This document shows, piece by piece, positions 35,957 through 45,052 of a stretch of DNA of 64,000 nucleotides. A program made the translations under genes and the position numbers. The DNA is taken from positions 1,736,001 through 1,800,000 of the forward strand of contig NZ_JACOPF010000001.1 of the NCBI RefSeq assembly GCF_014287475.1, in the 5' to 3' direction. The notes under the pieces were generated by a model, which was not told the origin of the DNA, searched no databases, and was given only the letters and a program-made list of their open reading frames with translations. How positions within the stretch are numbered: position 1 is the stretch's first letter; each line of letters starts with the position of its first letter. This stretch comes from Mediterraneibacter hominis (GTDB lineage Bacteria > Bacillota > Clostridia > Lachnospirales > Lachnospiraceae).

Positions 35957-36658
35957 TTATCCTCTGTATACATCATCAATTATTTCTACTTCTTTTTTCT
36001 CCATCAGATCTTCTACCCACTGGCGGTTTACCGTACCTTTGGCAGAATTTTCAGCTTTTGCTTTATCGTTTTGTGACAATTTTTTTGCTTTCTCTAATAT
36101 TTCCCCCGCGTCCTGTCTTGGTATTACAATCACGCCGTCCTTATCCCCCAGTATGATGTCTCCCGGATGAATAGATACGCCTCCGCATGAGATGGGAACG
36201 TTTACTTCCCCCGGTCCTTCTTTGTAGGGACCTGCAGGCGTAGTTCCCGTCGCATATAGCGGCATGGTTCCCTGTGCGATCACATCAATATCACGTACTG
36301 GTCCATCGATCACAATTCCCGCAATCTTTTTAAATCCCTGCAAGTAGTTAAACATAATCTCTCCCATAATGGCCCGGTTTCTCTCTCCTTCATTGGAAAC
36401 CACAATCACATCACCCGGCTGTGAAATATTCATTGCTTTATGCAGCATCATATTGTCCCCCGGACGTGCTTTTACTGTTAATGCCACACCACACATCTGC
36501 CTTTTTTCTGGATTTGACATCAATTTTATCTGTGGATTCATGCCACAGGAGCGTCCCATACAGTCTGCTACATTTGCCGCCGGCAAATGACTAAATTCTT
36601 CTACCAGTTTCATGTCCGGCAGATTTCTTTTTAAATATACCCTGTTACCTACTGACAT
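35957..36658 (-). CDS. RraA family protein, HMG/CHA-aldolase-like
   Basis: The 233-residue protein shows the standard RraA family pattern: LPAANVADCMGRSCG, GDVIVVSNEGERNRAIMGEI, IVIDGPVRDIDVIA and PGDIILGDKDGVIVIPR. Related enzymes cleave 4-hydroxy-4-carboxymethyl/methyl-2-oxoglutarate or decarboxylate oxaloacetate using a divalent metal held by the Asp of VRD. Between a dicarboxylate carrier and a hydroxyacid dehydrogenase, an aldolase or decarboxylase role is likely. AGGAGG precedes the ATG. Confidence 0.88.
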   Translation of the reverse strand: MSVGNRVYLKRNLPDMKLVEEFSHLPAANVADCMGRSCGMNPQIKLMSNPEKRQMCGVALTVKARPGDNMMLHKAMNISQPGDVIVVSNEGERNRAIMGEIMFNYLQGFKKIAGIVIDGPVRDIDVIAQGTMPLYATGTTPAGPYKEGPGEVNVPISCGGVSIHPGDIILGDKDGVIVIPRQDAGEILEKAKKLSQNDKAKAENSAKGTVNRQWVEDLMEKKEVEIIDDVYRG

Positions 36659-36692
36659 TTTTTACCTCCTGAATTACCAACTTTTATTTTTC

Positions 36693-37262
36693 TTAATGTG
36701 TTTCCAGGCACAGTGTTGTTCCTGCCTGTACGAAATGAATGTCTGCGTCCATCATATCTGCATAATATAGAATCATTCCTTCGATTGTTCTTGGTATTAC
36801 CTTTGACTGTCCTGAATGTGCAACTACCAGCGCTGTCACTTCCTTTGGGAATCCATATTTCTGCGTATAATAGCCGCTCAAAAAGCCGTGCTGATATATT
36901 TTCCCAATATCGCTCTTTTTACTGCTCCCTTTGCCTTCTACGTCCATATCCATCTCTTCTAATTTGCAGACATCATGTAATACCGCAGATAAAATCAGCA
37001 CATCCATATCGATGGAATACCCGTATTTTTCTGCTGTATTTTTTGCAATCATAATTGCATTTGCTGTGACACTCTCTGTATGCTTCACAAGCGCTACTCC
37101 CGGCGCGCGGGTAGCAAACTGTGCGTCTTCAATGTTCTCCCAGGAACTTTTTTCAAATGCCTCCACCCATATCTCACATGCTGCTTCTGCAAGTTTTCTG
37201 TTCTTTACTTCTATCAACTGCGGAAAATAGCCTGCGATCTGCTCTTTTGTTACTTTATTCAT
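36693..37262 (-). CDS. HD-domain phosphohydrolase-like protein
   Basis: The 189-residue protein carries the HD motif LSAVLHDVCKLEEMD with preceding H in VALVKHTESVT and a later HSGQSKVIP, and DMMDADIHFVQAG. It should be a metal-dependent hydrolase of unknown substrate. The ATG at 37262 with AAAGGAG upstream is chosen; an in-frame start at 37307 has no such site. It heads the organic-acid operon, which is unusual for this family. Confidence 0.85.
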   Translation of the reverse strand: MNKVTKEQIAGYFPQLIEVKNRKLAEAACEIWVEAFEKSSWENIEDAQFATRAPGVALVKHTESVTANAIMIAKNTAEKYGYSIDMDVLILSAVLHDVCKLEEMDMDVEGKGSSKKSDIGKIYQHGFLSGYYTQKYGFPKEVTALVVAHSGQSKVIPRTIEGMILYYADMMDADIHFVQAGTTLCLETH

Positions 37263-37437
37263 TTTTTCTCCTTTCTTTTCTGTCATCTGTTTCGAAACTT
37301 TTAACATATTTTTATTTTATGTCTAAAATTATAAAAGCATATTTAACAAAAATAAAACAATCATCCATTTATTTTCTACAACAAAATATTGTAAACATTC
37401 GTATATGTGTAGTAAAAAATTATAAAATAGGACATAA

Positions 37438-37475
37438 AACAAGCCCCATTCTATTTTTCCTGAATGGGGCTTGTT
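37438..37475. terminator. bidirectional terminator downstream of the Gfo/Idh gene
   Basis: AACAAGCCCCATTC and GAATGGGGCTTGTT are perfect 14-base arms around ten bases. On the plus strand a T6 run follows; on the minus strand TTTT follows. It ends the Gfo/Idh transcript, whose stop is at 37487, and separates it from the acid operon promoter in 37263-37437. Confidence 0.8.
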
Positions 37476-37486
37476 CTTTTTTCCTC

Positions 37487-38584
37487 TTAGAGTCTTATGC
37501 TTTTGTCTGTAAATGCCTCTGGCTGTTCGCAGGTTGTTTTCAGTTGTATGTAAGCTTGTGTTTTACTGCTATCCAATATTCCTTTTAAAATTTCCAAAAC
37601 ATGCAGAGCCATTTTCCCTGACGCCTTCTGTCTTGTACCTCTTAGAATACAAGCTGCCATATCTGCAAGGCCTACTCCACGGCTATTTTCACTATACGGG
37701 TAAGAAACCGGTATTTCTGTAAATTCTGTCTCCCCTTCCTTTAATAAGAAAACAGGACCGCCAAATGTATCTGGGTTTGGCATTCTAAGTGTTCCTTTCG
37801 TCCCGTATACTTCTATAAACGGCAGACTGTGCCCCCAGATATCAAAACTTGTCATAACCGTTGCTACTGCTCCGTTTTCAAATGTCACCGTACCTGTAAC
37901 ATGAGAAGGCGTCTCCACAGGAAAGGTCTCCCCCTTTTTAGGGCAGTCAAAAGTAATTATTCTTTTATCAAAACCAGATGTTGCCATACCGCACACACTT
38001 TTTGCCGGCCCTAGCATTGACACCAATGCAGTCAGAAAATATGGTCCTATATCCAGCATTGGCCCAGCTCCTTCCTTATATAAAAATGCCGGATCTGGAT
38101 GAAATCTTTCTGGCCCATGATGTCCAAAAAATGCAGTTGCAGCTACAGGGGTTCCGATAACACCACTGTCCAGTAATTCCCTGCATGTCTGCAGGCCGCC
38201 GCCTAAAAATGTATCTGGCGCACATCCAATATAAAGCCCTTTTTCCTCTGCGATTGCTACAAGTTCCTCTGCCTGTTCTACTGTAACACTCAATGGTTTT
38301 TCTACATATACGTGCTTTCCTGCCTCAAGCGCCTTTTTGCAGATATCATAATGACCTGCCGGAATCGTAATATTCAATACTATATCTACCTCTGGATTTA
38401 CCAGCAGCTCGTCAACCGTCTGTACTTGCGGCACGCCGTACTTTTCAGCACTTTTTTTTGCTCTCTCCATATCAATGTCACTGCATGCCTGTACACAAGT
38501 GATATCAAATCTTGTTGTCAGATTTTTAAAATAAATATCGCTGATATTTCCACACCCAATGACACCTACACGCATTTTATCCAT
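37487..38584 (-). CDS. Gfo/Idh/MocA family oxidoreductase
   Basis: The 365-residue protein has the N-terminal Rossmann motif GVIGCGNISD, the family signature HVYVEKPLS near residue 95, and a C-terminal domain with GPMLDIGPYFLTALVSMLGP. Members are NAD(P)-linked sugar, inositol or anhydrofructose oxidoreductases. A palindrome GATAACGTTTTC lies 33 bases upstream of the start and resembles the two sites between the dehydrogenase and ROK genes, which places it in the glycyl-radical regulon. AGGAGG precedes the ATG. Confidence 0.9.
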   Translation of the reverse strand: MDKMRVGVIGCGNISDIYFKNLTTRFDITCVQACSDIDMERAKKSAEKYGVPQVQTVDELLVNPEVDIVLNITIPAGHYDICKKALEAGKHVYVEKPLSVTVEQAEELVAIAEEKGLYIGCAPDTFLGGGLQTCRELLDSGVIGTPVAATAFFGHHGPERFHPDPAFLYKEGAGPMLDIGPYFLTALVSMLGPAKSVCGMATSGFDKRIITFDCPKKGETFPVETPSHVTGTVTFENGAVATVMTSFDIWGHSLPFIEVYGTKGTLRMPNPDTFGGPVFLLKEGETEFTEIPVSYPYSENSRGVGLADMAACILRGTRQKASGKMALHVLEILKGILDSSKTQAYIQLKTTCEQPEAFTDKSIRL

Positions 38585-38616
38585 AACAACTCCTCCTGTC
38601 TGTCATCTACATTTAT

Positions 38617-38628
38617 GATAACGTTTTC
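38617..38628. promoter_or_regulatory. LacI-type operator GATAACGTTTTC
   Basis: It differs from the sites at 41460-41471 and 41604-41615 mostly in the outer right half; all share the core around ATAxCGTT. It lies in the 57-base gap between the DeoC-like and Gfo/Idh genes. Confidence 0.5.
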
Positions 38629-38641
38629 GCAGTATGCAAAA

Positions 38642-39319
38642 TTAAGCCTCTCCATCTACTACCTTTGGTCCTGCGCTACTTCCAAAACGCACTGCCCCTG
38701 CTGCAATCAGCTTATCCGCATCTTCTCTGGTACGGATACCCGTAGATGCCTTCACCAGCACTTTATCGCTGACACTCTTTCGCATAAGCGCTACATCTTC
38801 TACTGTCGCACCTTTTGTTCCATAAAATCCGCTGCAAGTCTTTACAAACTTTGCTCCACATTTTTCTGCAAGTTTACATACTTTTACTTTTTCTTCGTCT
38901 GTCAATGCATGTGTTTCTATAATCACTTTTACATCTGCCTTACCTGCAGCCTGTATAACTGCCGACATGTCTTTTTCTACATACTCCCAGTTTCCGTCTT
39001 TTAACGCACCGATATTAATAACCATATCGATCTCCTGAGCACCATTTTCTACCGCTTCTTTTGTCTCGAGAACTTTTATATTCGTCGTGTTTGCTCCCAG
39101 AGGAAATCCAACCACTGTTGCCGTCTTCACCGGACTCCCCTTTAAAAGCTCCGCTACCATTTTTACATGGCATGGGTTGACACATACCGCCGCAAACTTA
39201 TATTCCAAAGCCTGTTTGCAGAATAACTGAATTGTCTCCGTTGTTGCGTCTGCATGCAGCTTTGTATGGTCAAAATATTTTGCATATTCTGGTCTGTAAT
39301 CTTTTCCTTTTTCTTTCAT
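38642..39319 (-). CDS. DeoC-family (deoxyribose-phosphate) aldolase, atypical active site
   Basis: The 225-residue protein has [37 protein letters not shown] with the catalytic Asp, and two lysine segments. The Schiff-base segment reads [15 protein letters not shown] where typical enzymes have VKTSTGF, and the second reads [14 protein letters not shown] where KASGGIRT is usual. DeoC cleaves 2-deoxyribose 5-phosphate to acetaldehyde and glyceraldehyde 3-phosphate. The substitutions suggest altered substrate or a sub-branch. The ATG at 39319 has GGAAAGGA upstream; the TTG two codons earlier does not. No nucleoside-salvage genes (deoA, deoB, pdp) are nearby. Confidence 0.88.
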   Translation of the reverse strand: MKEKGKDYRPEYAKYFDHTKLHADATTETIQLFCKQALEYKFAAVCVNPCHVKMVAELLKGSPVKTATVVGFPLGANTTNIKVLETKEAVENGAQEIDMVINIGALKDGNWEYVEKDMSAVIQAAGKADVKVIIETHALTDEEKVKVCKLAEKCGAKFVKTCSGFYGTKGATVEDVALMRKSVSDKVLVKASTGIRTREDADKLIAAGAVRFGSSAGPKVVDGEA

Positions 39320-39353
39320 AAACAATCCTTTCCGCAGTTTTTCCTGCCGCCCT

Positions 39354-40379
39354 CTATATTGTTGTAGACTTCCTTTTAATTAATTCAACTGGTAAGGTAT
39401 AATGCTTTTTGGCAATCTTTTCATTTCTGCTCATCTTCAAAATCGTATCCGCAGCCAGACGTCCCATTTCTTTAACGGGTTGTGCGATTGTTGTCAATGC
39501 CGGTACTGTCCATTTCGCTGCTGAAGTATCGTCATAGCCTGTCACCTGCACTTGTCCCGGAACAGAAATCCCTGCTTCCGCCAAAGCACTCATAGCACCG
39601 CTCGCCAATGTGTCTGTATAACAGCATATCCCATCAAAAGGTACTTTTCTCTCTATCAAATCTTTAATCGCCGCATATCCCTCCTGAAAAGACACCTGAG
39701 TTACCGGGCGGTACAAATCCCTTGCAACATCTACGCCTCTGTCCTGATGCGCCCGGATAAATCCAGAATAGCGTGCAAGTTGTGTACTAAGCCCCCTCGC
39801 ATCAAAAAGGGCAACGATATGCCGGCATCCGGCATCTAACAGCGTGCCTGCTGCCAACTGCCCTCCTGTATAATTATCTACCTCTATCGTCACAACATCC
39901 TTTGATGCCGCGTTCCACGGCAGACGGTCTACAAACACTTTGGGAATCCCATCTGTCAGATCTTCTTCTGTGATCTCCTCACCCGATATAAAAATAATAC
40001 CTGATACTCTGCTGCCACGCAGCATTTCTAGTTGTTTTGCCTGCACAGTCGGCTGTTCATTTGTATTGCAGATCATTGCAGTATACGAATGCCCAAATAA
40101 AGTGTTTTGGATTTCCAAGGTTATGGATGCAAAAAACTCATTGGTAATGTCCGGCACAATGATTCCTATATTATTGGTGCTGTTCGTCCTAAGTCCTCTG
40201 GCAAATACACTTGGCTGATATCCTGTTTCTGCTATTACCTTGCGCACCTTGCTCTCTGTCTCCGCCGAATAGCGTCCAGAATGATTGATAATACGGGATA
40301 CTGTCGGAACAGAAACATTACATAAGCGCGCAATATCCTTTATTGAAATGTTCTTTTCCTTTGACTTCTTTTCTTCCAT
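39354..40379 (-). CDS. LacI family regulator of the glycyl-radical locus
   Basis: The 341-residue protein has the LacI helix-turn-helix [20 protein letters not shown] and an effector domain with [36 protein letters not shown] and [17 protein letters not shown]. It lies 34 bases upstream of deoC on the same strand. Palindromes of the GATATCGTTATC type before neighbouring genes are the likely operators. Confidence 0.93.
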   Translation of the reverse strand: MEEKKSKEKNISIKDIARLCNVSVPTVSRIINHSGRYSAETESKVRKVIAETGYQPSVFARGLRTNSTNNIGIIVPDITNEFFASITLEIQNTLFGHSYTAMICNTNEQPTVQAKQLEMLRGSRVSGIIFISGEEITEEDLTDGIPKVFVDRLPWNAASKDVVTIEVDNYTGGQLAAGTLLDAGCRHIVALFDARGLSTQLARYSGFIRAHQDRGVDVARDLYRPVTQVSFQEGYAAIKDLIERKVPFDGICCYTDTLASGAMSALAEAGISVPGQVQVTGYDDTSAAKWTVPALTTIAQPVKEMGRLAADTILKMSRNEKIAKKHYTLPVELIKRKSTTI

Positions 40380-40457
40380 GAACCTATCTCCAATCCCTTT
40401 TTTACAAGCATATCATATATTTCTAAAAATAATCAACTTAAGACACCTTCTAATTTC

Positions 40458-41426
40458 TTACCGGAATGTAATAACTCCCTTAATATATCCATCCGCTTTT
40501 GCTTCCGCAGTCTCCAGCATCTTCTGGATATCATGGTAGTCCATTATATGTGTGATCAAATCCTTCTGGCAAAAGACGCCTCGTTCCATCAAGCGCTCCG
40601 TTTGTACTACATGGTCAGAAAAATGACGATCACACGCAGGCGCTGTGTTGATGATACGCAACCCATTCAAATGCCAACATGATGCATCCAGTGTACGTTC
40701 TTCACGATGCCACGCAAAATTAGATATTGTCCCTCCCGGAGAAACTAATTTTACCGCCATCGAAAGCCCAGGCTGAGAACCAGAACATTCCACAACAATC
40801 TCCGCACCTCCACTTTCTATAATCTCCCCGGCCACTTTCTGCCCTTCTTGGGAGTTACTTAAGCAACACACATCTGCACCATATTTTTTTGCCAATTTTA
40901 ATTTTTCCTCATCCACATCAAAGCAAATCATTTTACCTATATGGGAGTGATGAAATGCCTGTACATTTAAAAGCCCCATATACCCAGTCCCGATAATTAC
41001 TACACGGTCACCCGGATTTACTTTTATATTGGCAAGACCATTTACCACACATACAGAGGGTTCTCCAATCAAATACGCGAAATCCTCCGTAGAGACCGGA
41101 TTCCCTGGCAGCTTCCCTACCATATCCGCTTTTATATTCATCACTTGTGTCATAGACGGCCCTCCATCTATACAGAACACTTTATCACCAGAAGTAAATC
41201 TCTTTACTTCATCTCCAACTTCACGGATAATCCCGACAGCCTCGTGGCCGAAAGGAAATGGAAACGGCTGACGTAAATCCCTCCCTTTGAACAGATAACT
41301 GTCCCACGCACAAACGCCACACGCTATTACATCAATCTGTACCTCATCCGGTTTAGGCGGCAGAATATCAACCTGCCTTATCTCCGTTGTACGTTCCTTC
41401 GTTATGTACAAAGCATCTGTTTTCAT
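40458..41426 (-). CDS. zinc-dependent alcohol/sugar-alcohol dehydrogenase (MDR family)
   Basis: The 322-residue protein has the catalytic zinc ligands in ACGVCAWDSYLF and FGHEAVGIIREVGDEV, and the Rossmann motif VVIIGTGYMGLLNVQAF with FDVDEEKLKLAKKYGAD. The four-cysteine structural zinc lobe common in this family is missing; the place reads VFCIDGGPSMTQV. It may oxidise a polyol at entry to the pathway or reduce an aldehyde or ketone at its end. It is divergent from the ROK kinase. Confidence 0.88.
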   Translation of the reverse strand: MKTDALYITKERTTEIRQVDILPPKPDEVQIDVIACGVCAWDSYLFKGRDLRQPFPFPFGHEAVGIIREVGDEVKRFTSGDKVFCIDGGPSMTQVMNIKADMVGKLPGNPVSTEDFAYLIGEPSVCVVNGLANIKVNPGDRVVIIGTGYMGLLNVQAFHHSHIGKMICFDVDEEKLKLAKKYGADVCCLSNSQEGQKVAGEIIESGGAEIVVECSGSQPGLSMAVKLVSPGGTISNFAWHREERTLDASCWHLNGLRIINTAPACDRHFSDHVVQTERLMERGVFCQKDLITHIMDYHDIQKMLETAEAKADGYIKGVITFR

Positions 41427-41459
41427 CTTAAAACTCCTTTCAACTTTTTATACTTTTGA

Positions 41460-41471
41460 GATATCGTTATC
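41460..41471. promoter_or_regulatory. LacI-type operator GATATCGTTATC (left copy)
   Basis: It is an imperfect palindrome (GATA-tCG-TTATC) identical in all twelve bases to 41604-41615. It lies 34 bases upstream of the dehydrogenase start. Confidence 0.65.
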
Positions 41472-41563
41472 ATATTATATTCATACTTCATTTTTTAATT
41501 CAATAGTTATTTTGCATAATATTTTATATTATTTTTCATAATTTATGCACAACATAAATAGTA

Positions 41564-41593
41564 TTGACTTTTTACACATCATCTGTTTAGAAT
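41564..41593 (+). promoter_or_regulatory. promoter of the ROK-glycyl radical-ABC operon
   Basis: TTGACT (41564-41569) and TAGAAT (41588-41593) are 18 bases apart on the plus strand. The operator at 41604-41615 begins ten bases after the -10 box and would cover the start point. Confidence 0.6.
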
Positions 41594-41603
41594 ATAGACA
41601 TGA

Positions 41604-41615
41604 GATATCGTTATC
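41604..41615. promoter_or_regulatory. LacI-type operator GATATCGTTATC (right copy)
   Basis: This is the same twelve bases as 41460-41471, 144 bases away, on the transcription start of the kinase operon. Two identical sites flanking a divergent promoter region suit looping by a LacI dimer of dimers. Confidence 0.7.
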
Positions 41616-41679
41616 CCTAATTTGTAATTCATATTTATTAGATATTGATTTAGGGAAAAAACAGAAAGGAGGTTTCATT

Positions 41680-42621
41680 ATGTCTAAAGAATGTGTGATC
41701 GGTCTGGACATTGGCGGTACAAATGTCCGTATCGGTTCTGTAGACCTAAATGGGAAACTTATACATTCCCGTATTACAAGCAGTAAGGAAATCGCTGACG
41801 GACGTCCTGAAGATGCCATCAAAGACCTGGCCGTTTTTATCAACACCTATGTCAAAGAGTTTGTGCCGCAGAAAGTTTTAGGCGTTGCTGTCGCTTTTCC
41901 CGCAACTCTAGATGCCAAAAGAGAAGTTCTATACTCTGCCACAAACCTCGGAGAAAATGCAAAATGCAGGTTTGACGGACAAAATATCGTAAGTGGATTA
42001 CAAGAATGGATATCTGCCCCTGTCTTTTTAGGGAAGGATACCGATTTCATTCTCTACAACGATATACATGAATTGCATTTGAATACTTCCGATATGATCA
42101 CCGGTATTTATTTTGGAACCGGGATCGGTTCCAGCTTTTTTTATCAAAACGATACCATCTACGGCAGCGATGGAGTGGCCGGAGAAATTGGTCATCTTCC
42201 TATCAGTGATAATCGCCGCAAATGTACCTGCAACGAACGGCAAGGATGCTGCGAAACCGTTGCATCCGGATGGCGTCTCACCGAACTGCAAAAAGAATAT
42301 TTTCCAGATACATCACTGTCCGATTTATTTTTAAAACACCAGGACAGTCCTCCAATACAGACTTTCCTATATGATATGGCAAGAGTCATAGCACTCACAG
42401 GAAATCTTCTCAACAGCGCTTATACAATCGTCGGCGGCGGCATTGTAAATATGGAAGGATTTCCCAAAAAGCAACTTCTAACACTTACTTTGCAGATGCT
42501 GCGCCATCCGTATCCGCGGGACACTTTTCGGATGCTGTTTTCTCCTTCCGGGCAGAATGCAGGAGTTCTGGGCGCTGCCCAATATCTGTTCCGTAAATTA
42601 GAACTTTCATCAAAATCATAA
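41680..42621 (+). CDS. ROK family sugar/polyol kinase, allose-kinase-like (copy 2)
   Basis: The 313-residue protein starts MSKECVIGLDIGGTNVRIGS. It has IYFGTGIGSSFFYQN, the acceptor/metal motif IGHLPISDN, the zinc motif CTCNERQGCCET and VGGGIVNMEGFPKKQL, like AlsK and like the copy at 12134-13057. The ATG at 41680 follows AAAGGAGG; the open frame upstream to 41545 crosses the promoter and operator and is not coding. It is first in the operon with the glycyl radical enzyme, 15 bases apart, so it probably makes that enzyme's phosphorylated substrate or acts on the pathway product. Confidence 0.88.
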   Translation: MSKECVIGLDIGGTNVRIGSVDLNGKLIHSRITSSKEIADGRPEDAIKDLAVFINTYVKEFVPQKVLGVAVAFPATLDAKREVLYSATNLGENAKCRFDGQNIVSGLQEWISAPVFLGKDTDFILYNDIHELHLNTSDMITGIYFGTGIGSSFFYQNDTIYGSDGVAGEIGHLPISDNRRKCTCNERQGCCETVASGWRLTELQKEYFPDTSLSDLFLKHQDSPPIQTFLYDMARVIALTGNLLNSAYTIVGGGIVNMEGFPKKQLLTLTLQMLRHPYPRDTFRMLFSPSGQNAGVLGAAQYLFRKLELSSKS

Positions 42622-42636
42622 GGGAGGCGCATAGTA

Positions 42637-45039
42637 ATGAAAAAATATTTGCCTGACGGAATCACTCGACAAGAACGCACTTCTGTTCTAAATGCAGATA
42701 TGCGTGCAAGTATCCCTTCTATTTGCCTGGAACGCGCGCGCCTGGTTACCAAAAGTTATAAAAAAACCGAGGGAGAGCATTATCTTCTGAGACGCGCAAA
42801 AGCTCTAGCCAACGTGCTGAAAAATATGACCATCTTCATCCGGCCGGAAGAAATTATTGTTGGCAACCACGCTTCTAAACAGCGATTTGCCCCCCTCTAT
42901 CCTGAAACTGGTGTCTTGTCTAAAAAAGAGTTAGATCTGATGCCTATCAGGGAAGTCGATACTTTACAGATTACAGAGGAAGAAAAAAAAGAGCTTCTGG
43001 AAGAAATCTATCCCTGGTGGAAGCATAAGACACTGGAGGATCTCACCTGGGATAGATTTCCCGCTGACTTGAAAGAAATAGCTACCTCTCCAAACGCTGT
43101 ATTCAATGCATTAAGCCGTACCCGAAGCGGATACGGGCATTATCTGCCGGATATCGCCAAAGTCATAAACAATGGATTTCAAGCGATAGAAGCTAAGGCA
43201 CAAAAAAAACTGGAGTGCCTTTCTTGCCAGGATGAGGACTTTACATATAAGTCCGCCTTTTACAACGCCGCCTTAATCATCTGCGAAGCAGTACACACAT
43301 TTTCCTCCAGATACGCGGCTCTGGCCGGTACTCTTGCCGAAAATACGGCAGACCCCAGACGCAAAAAGGAATTAAAGTTGATTGCCGCAGCGTGTACACA
43401 AGTACCTTACCATCCTGCCCGTAATTTCCACGAAGCGCTGCAGTCCTACTGGTTTACACTGCTCATTGACTACATTTTTCAGAACGGGTCTGCTATTTCC
43501 TGCGGCAGATTTGACCAATATATGTACCCATATTATCTCAAAGATACGGACAGCGGCCTTTTGACAAAAGATGAAGCACAAGAAATGATAGAGGCTCTCT
43601 GGGTCAAGCACAATGACGTCATCAAAGCCTGCACTTACAACAGCGCAAGAAATAATGGTGGTTTTTCCACTTCTGCTCATCTGACTTTAGGCGGAGTAGA
43701 TAAAGACGGCCACGATGCCTGCAACGAATTAACATTTCTCTGCCTGGAGGCGGACCGAAATGTATTTAATTGTGAGCCAAATATCGGTGTCCGGATTAAC
43801 AAGAAAAATCCAGAGGAGCTCCCCCAAAAAGTATTTGAAATTCTTGGAACAGTAGGCGGAGGAAAATATCCCTTGTTCAATGATGATGTCATTATTCCCA
43901 CTCTGGTAAAAGACGGACTTCCGCTTGAAGAAGCACGAAATTACGGTATTGTAGGATGTGTGGAGCCGAACCCATACGGAAATAGTTTAAGTATCTCAAA
44001 CGCCTGCTATTTCAACCTGGCCAAATGCTTAGAATTCGCCCTTACAAATGGATATTGTCTTCTGACTAATAAAAAAATGGGGCTCTCTACGGGTGACGCT
44101 TCCTCTTTTACCTCCATGACCGAAGTAAAAGAAGCATACGAAAAACAAGTATCTTATTTCGTAGAAAAAATGGCAGATTCCTTAAACATTATAGAGGAAA
44201 GTATTGCGGATTATACTCCGCACATCTACTGTTCTCTGCTCCTTGATGATTGCATGGAAAGAGGATTAGACAGCTCGGCAGGGGGAAGCAGGTACAACTA
44301 TTGCGGCGTACAAGGAGTCGGCGCTCCGGATGTCGGAGATGCGCTGATGGCAATCGACAAGCTGGTATTTCATGAAAAGAGGCTATCCATGTCAGATTTA
44401 CTCCACATACTCCACTCTGATTTTAAAGACGCTGTATCAGAGCAGAATATGCTTTTATATGAAGCTCCTAAATATGGAAATGATATAGATGAAGTGGATC
44501 GGTATGTTCGTTATGCCGGAGAACAATATTGCCTTGAGGTGGCAAAGCAAAAAGAATGGCGGGGCGGTAAATTTCGCCCAGGTCTCTACTGTGTATCCGC
44601 CAATACTCCAATCGGAAGGCAGGTCGGCGCTATGGCAAATGGCAGAAAATCCGGTATGCCGCTTGCGGACGGTGGTATCTCTCCTCGGCAGGGCGTAGAC
44701 GAAAATGGTCCTACAGCCGTATTTTTATCTGCTGCTAAATTAAATTTAGATCTTGTGACAAATGGAGTAGATTTAAACATGAAGATACTTCCAAGCCTTG
44801 CAAAAACCCAGGAAGATTATCAAAAACTTACACAAATGCTGCGCGGGTATTTTGCTGCCGGCGGTATGCACGTACAATTCAATATCATTTCCGACGATAT
44901 ATTAAAGGAAGCTCAAAAATTCCCTGATGCTCATCGTAACCTGGTTGTACGTGTTGCAGGATACAGCGCATTTTTTGTAGATTTAGATGTAGACATACAA
45001 AATGAAATTATCTCACGTACTGCTATGCAGGCATTATAA
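42637..45039 (+). CDS. glycyl radical enzyme (PFL-like family, probable sugar/polyol C-O lyase)
   Basis: The 800-residue protein has the two required sites of the family: the thiyl cysteine Cys441 in YGIVGCVEPNPYGNS, with Glu443 as in dehydratase-like members, and the glycyl radical loop RVAGYSAFF with Gly775, 25 residues from the end. PFL itself has two adjacent cysteines here, so this is not pyruvate formate-lyase. GCVEP is shared by glycerol, choline and related C-O or C-N lyases and by YbiW/PflD-type enzymes. The context (sugar kinase, aldolase, sugar importer) points to a phosphosugar or polyol substrate. GGGAGG precedes the ATG. The exact reaction is unknown. Confidence 0.93.
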   Translation: MKKYLPDGITRQERTSVLNADMRASIPSICLERARLVTKSYKKTEGEHYLLRRAKALANVLKNMTIFIRPEEIIVGNHASKQRFAPLYPETGVLSKKELDLMPIREVDTLQITEEEKKELLEEIYPWWKHKTLEDLTWDRFPADLKEIATSPNAVFNALSRTRSGYGHYLPDIAKVINNGFQAIEAKAQKKLECLSCQDEDFTYKSAFYNAALIICEAVHTFSSRYAALAGTLAENTADPRRKKELKLIAAACTQVPYHPARNFHEALQSYWFTLLIDYIFQNGSAISCGRFDQYMYPYYLKDTDSGLLTKDEAQEMIEALWVKHNDVIKACTYNSARNNGGFSTSAHLTLGGVDKDGHDACNELTFLCLEADRNVFNCEPNIGVRINKKNPEELPQKVFEILGTVGGGKYPLFNDDVIIPTLVKDGLPLEEARNYGIVGCVEPNPYGNSLSISNACYFNLAKCLEFALTNGYCLLTNKKMGLSTGDASSFTSMTEVKEAYEKQVSYFVEKMADSLNIIEESIADYTPHIYCSLLLDDCMERGLDSSAGGSRYNYCGVQGVGAPDVGDALMAIDKLVFHEKRLSMSDLLHILHSDFKDAVSEQNMLLYEAPKYGNDIDEVDRYVRYAGEQYCLEVAKQKEWRGGKFRPGLYCVSANTPIGRQVGAMANGRKSGMPLADGGISPRQGVDENGPTAVFLSAAKLNLDLVTNGVDLNMKILPSLAKTQEDYQKLTQMLRGYFAAGGMHVQFNIISDDILKEAQKFPDAHRNLVVRVAGYSAFFVDLDVDIQNEIISRTAMQAL

Positions 45040-45052
45040 AAAGAGGAATCTT

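Noticed and set aside
38312..39004. 230-codon plus-strand open frame over Gfo/Idh and DeoC
   Set aside because: It spans two real genes on the other strand and has no recognisable motif.
41545..41679. N-terminal extension of the second ROK kinase
   Set aside because: It covers the promoter and operator; AAAGGAGG points to the ATG at 41680, where the family sequence begins.
42637..45039. Pyruvate formate-lyase
   Set aside because: The catalytic site has one cysteine in GCVEP, not the adjacent Cys-Cys pair of PFL, and the neighbours are sugar genes.
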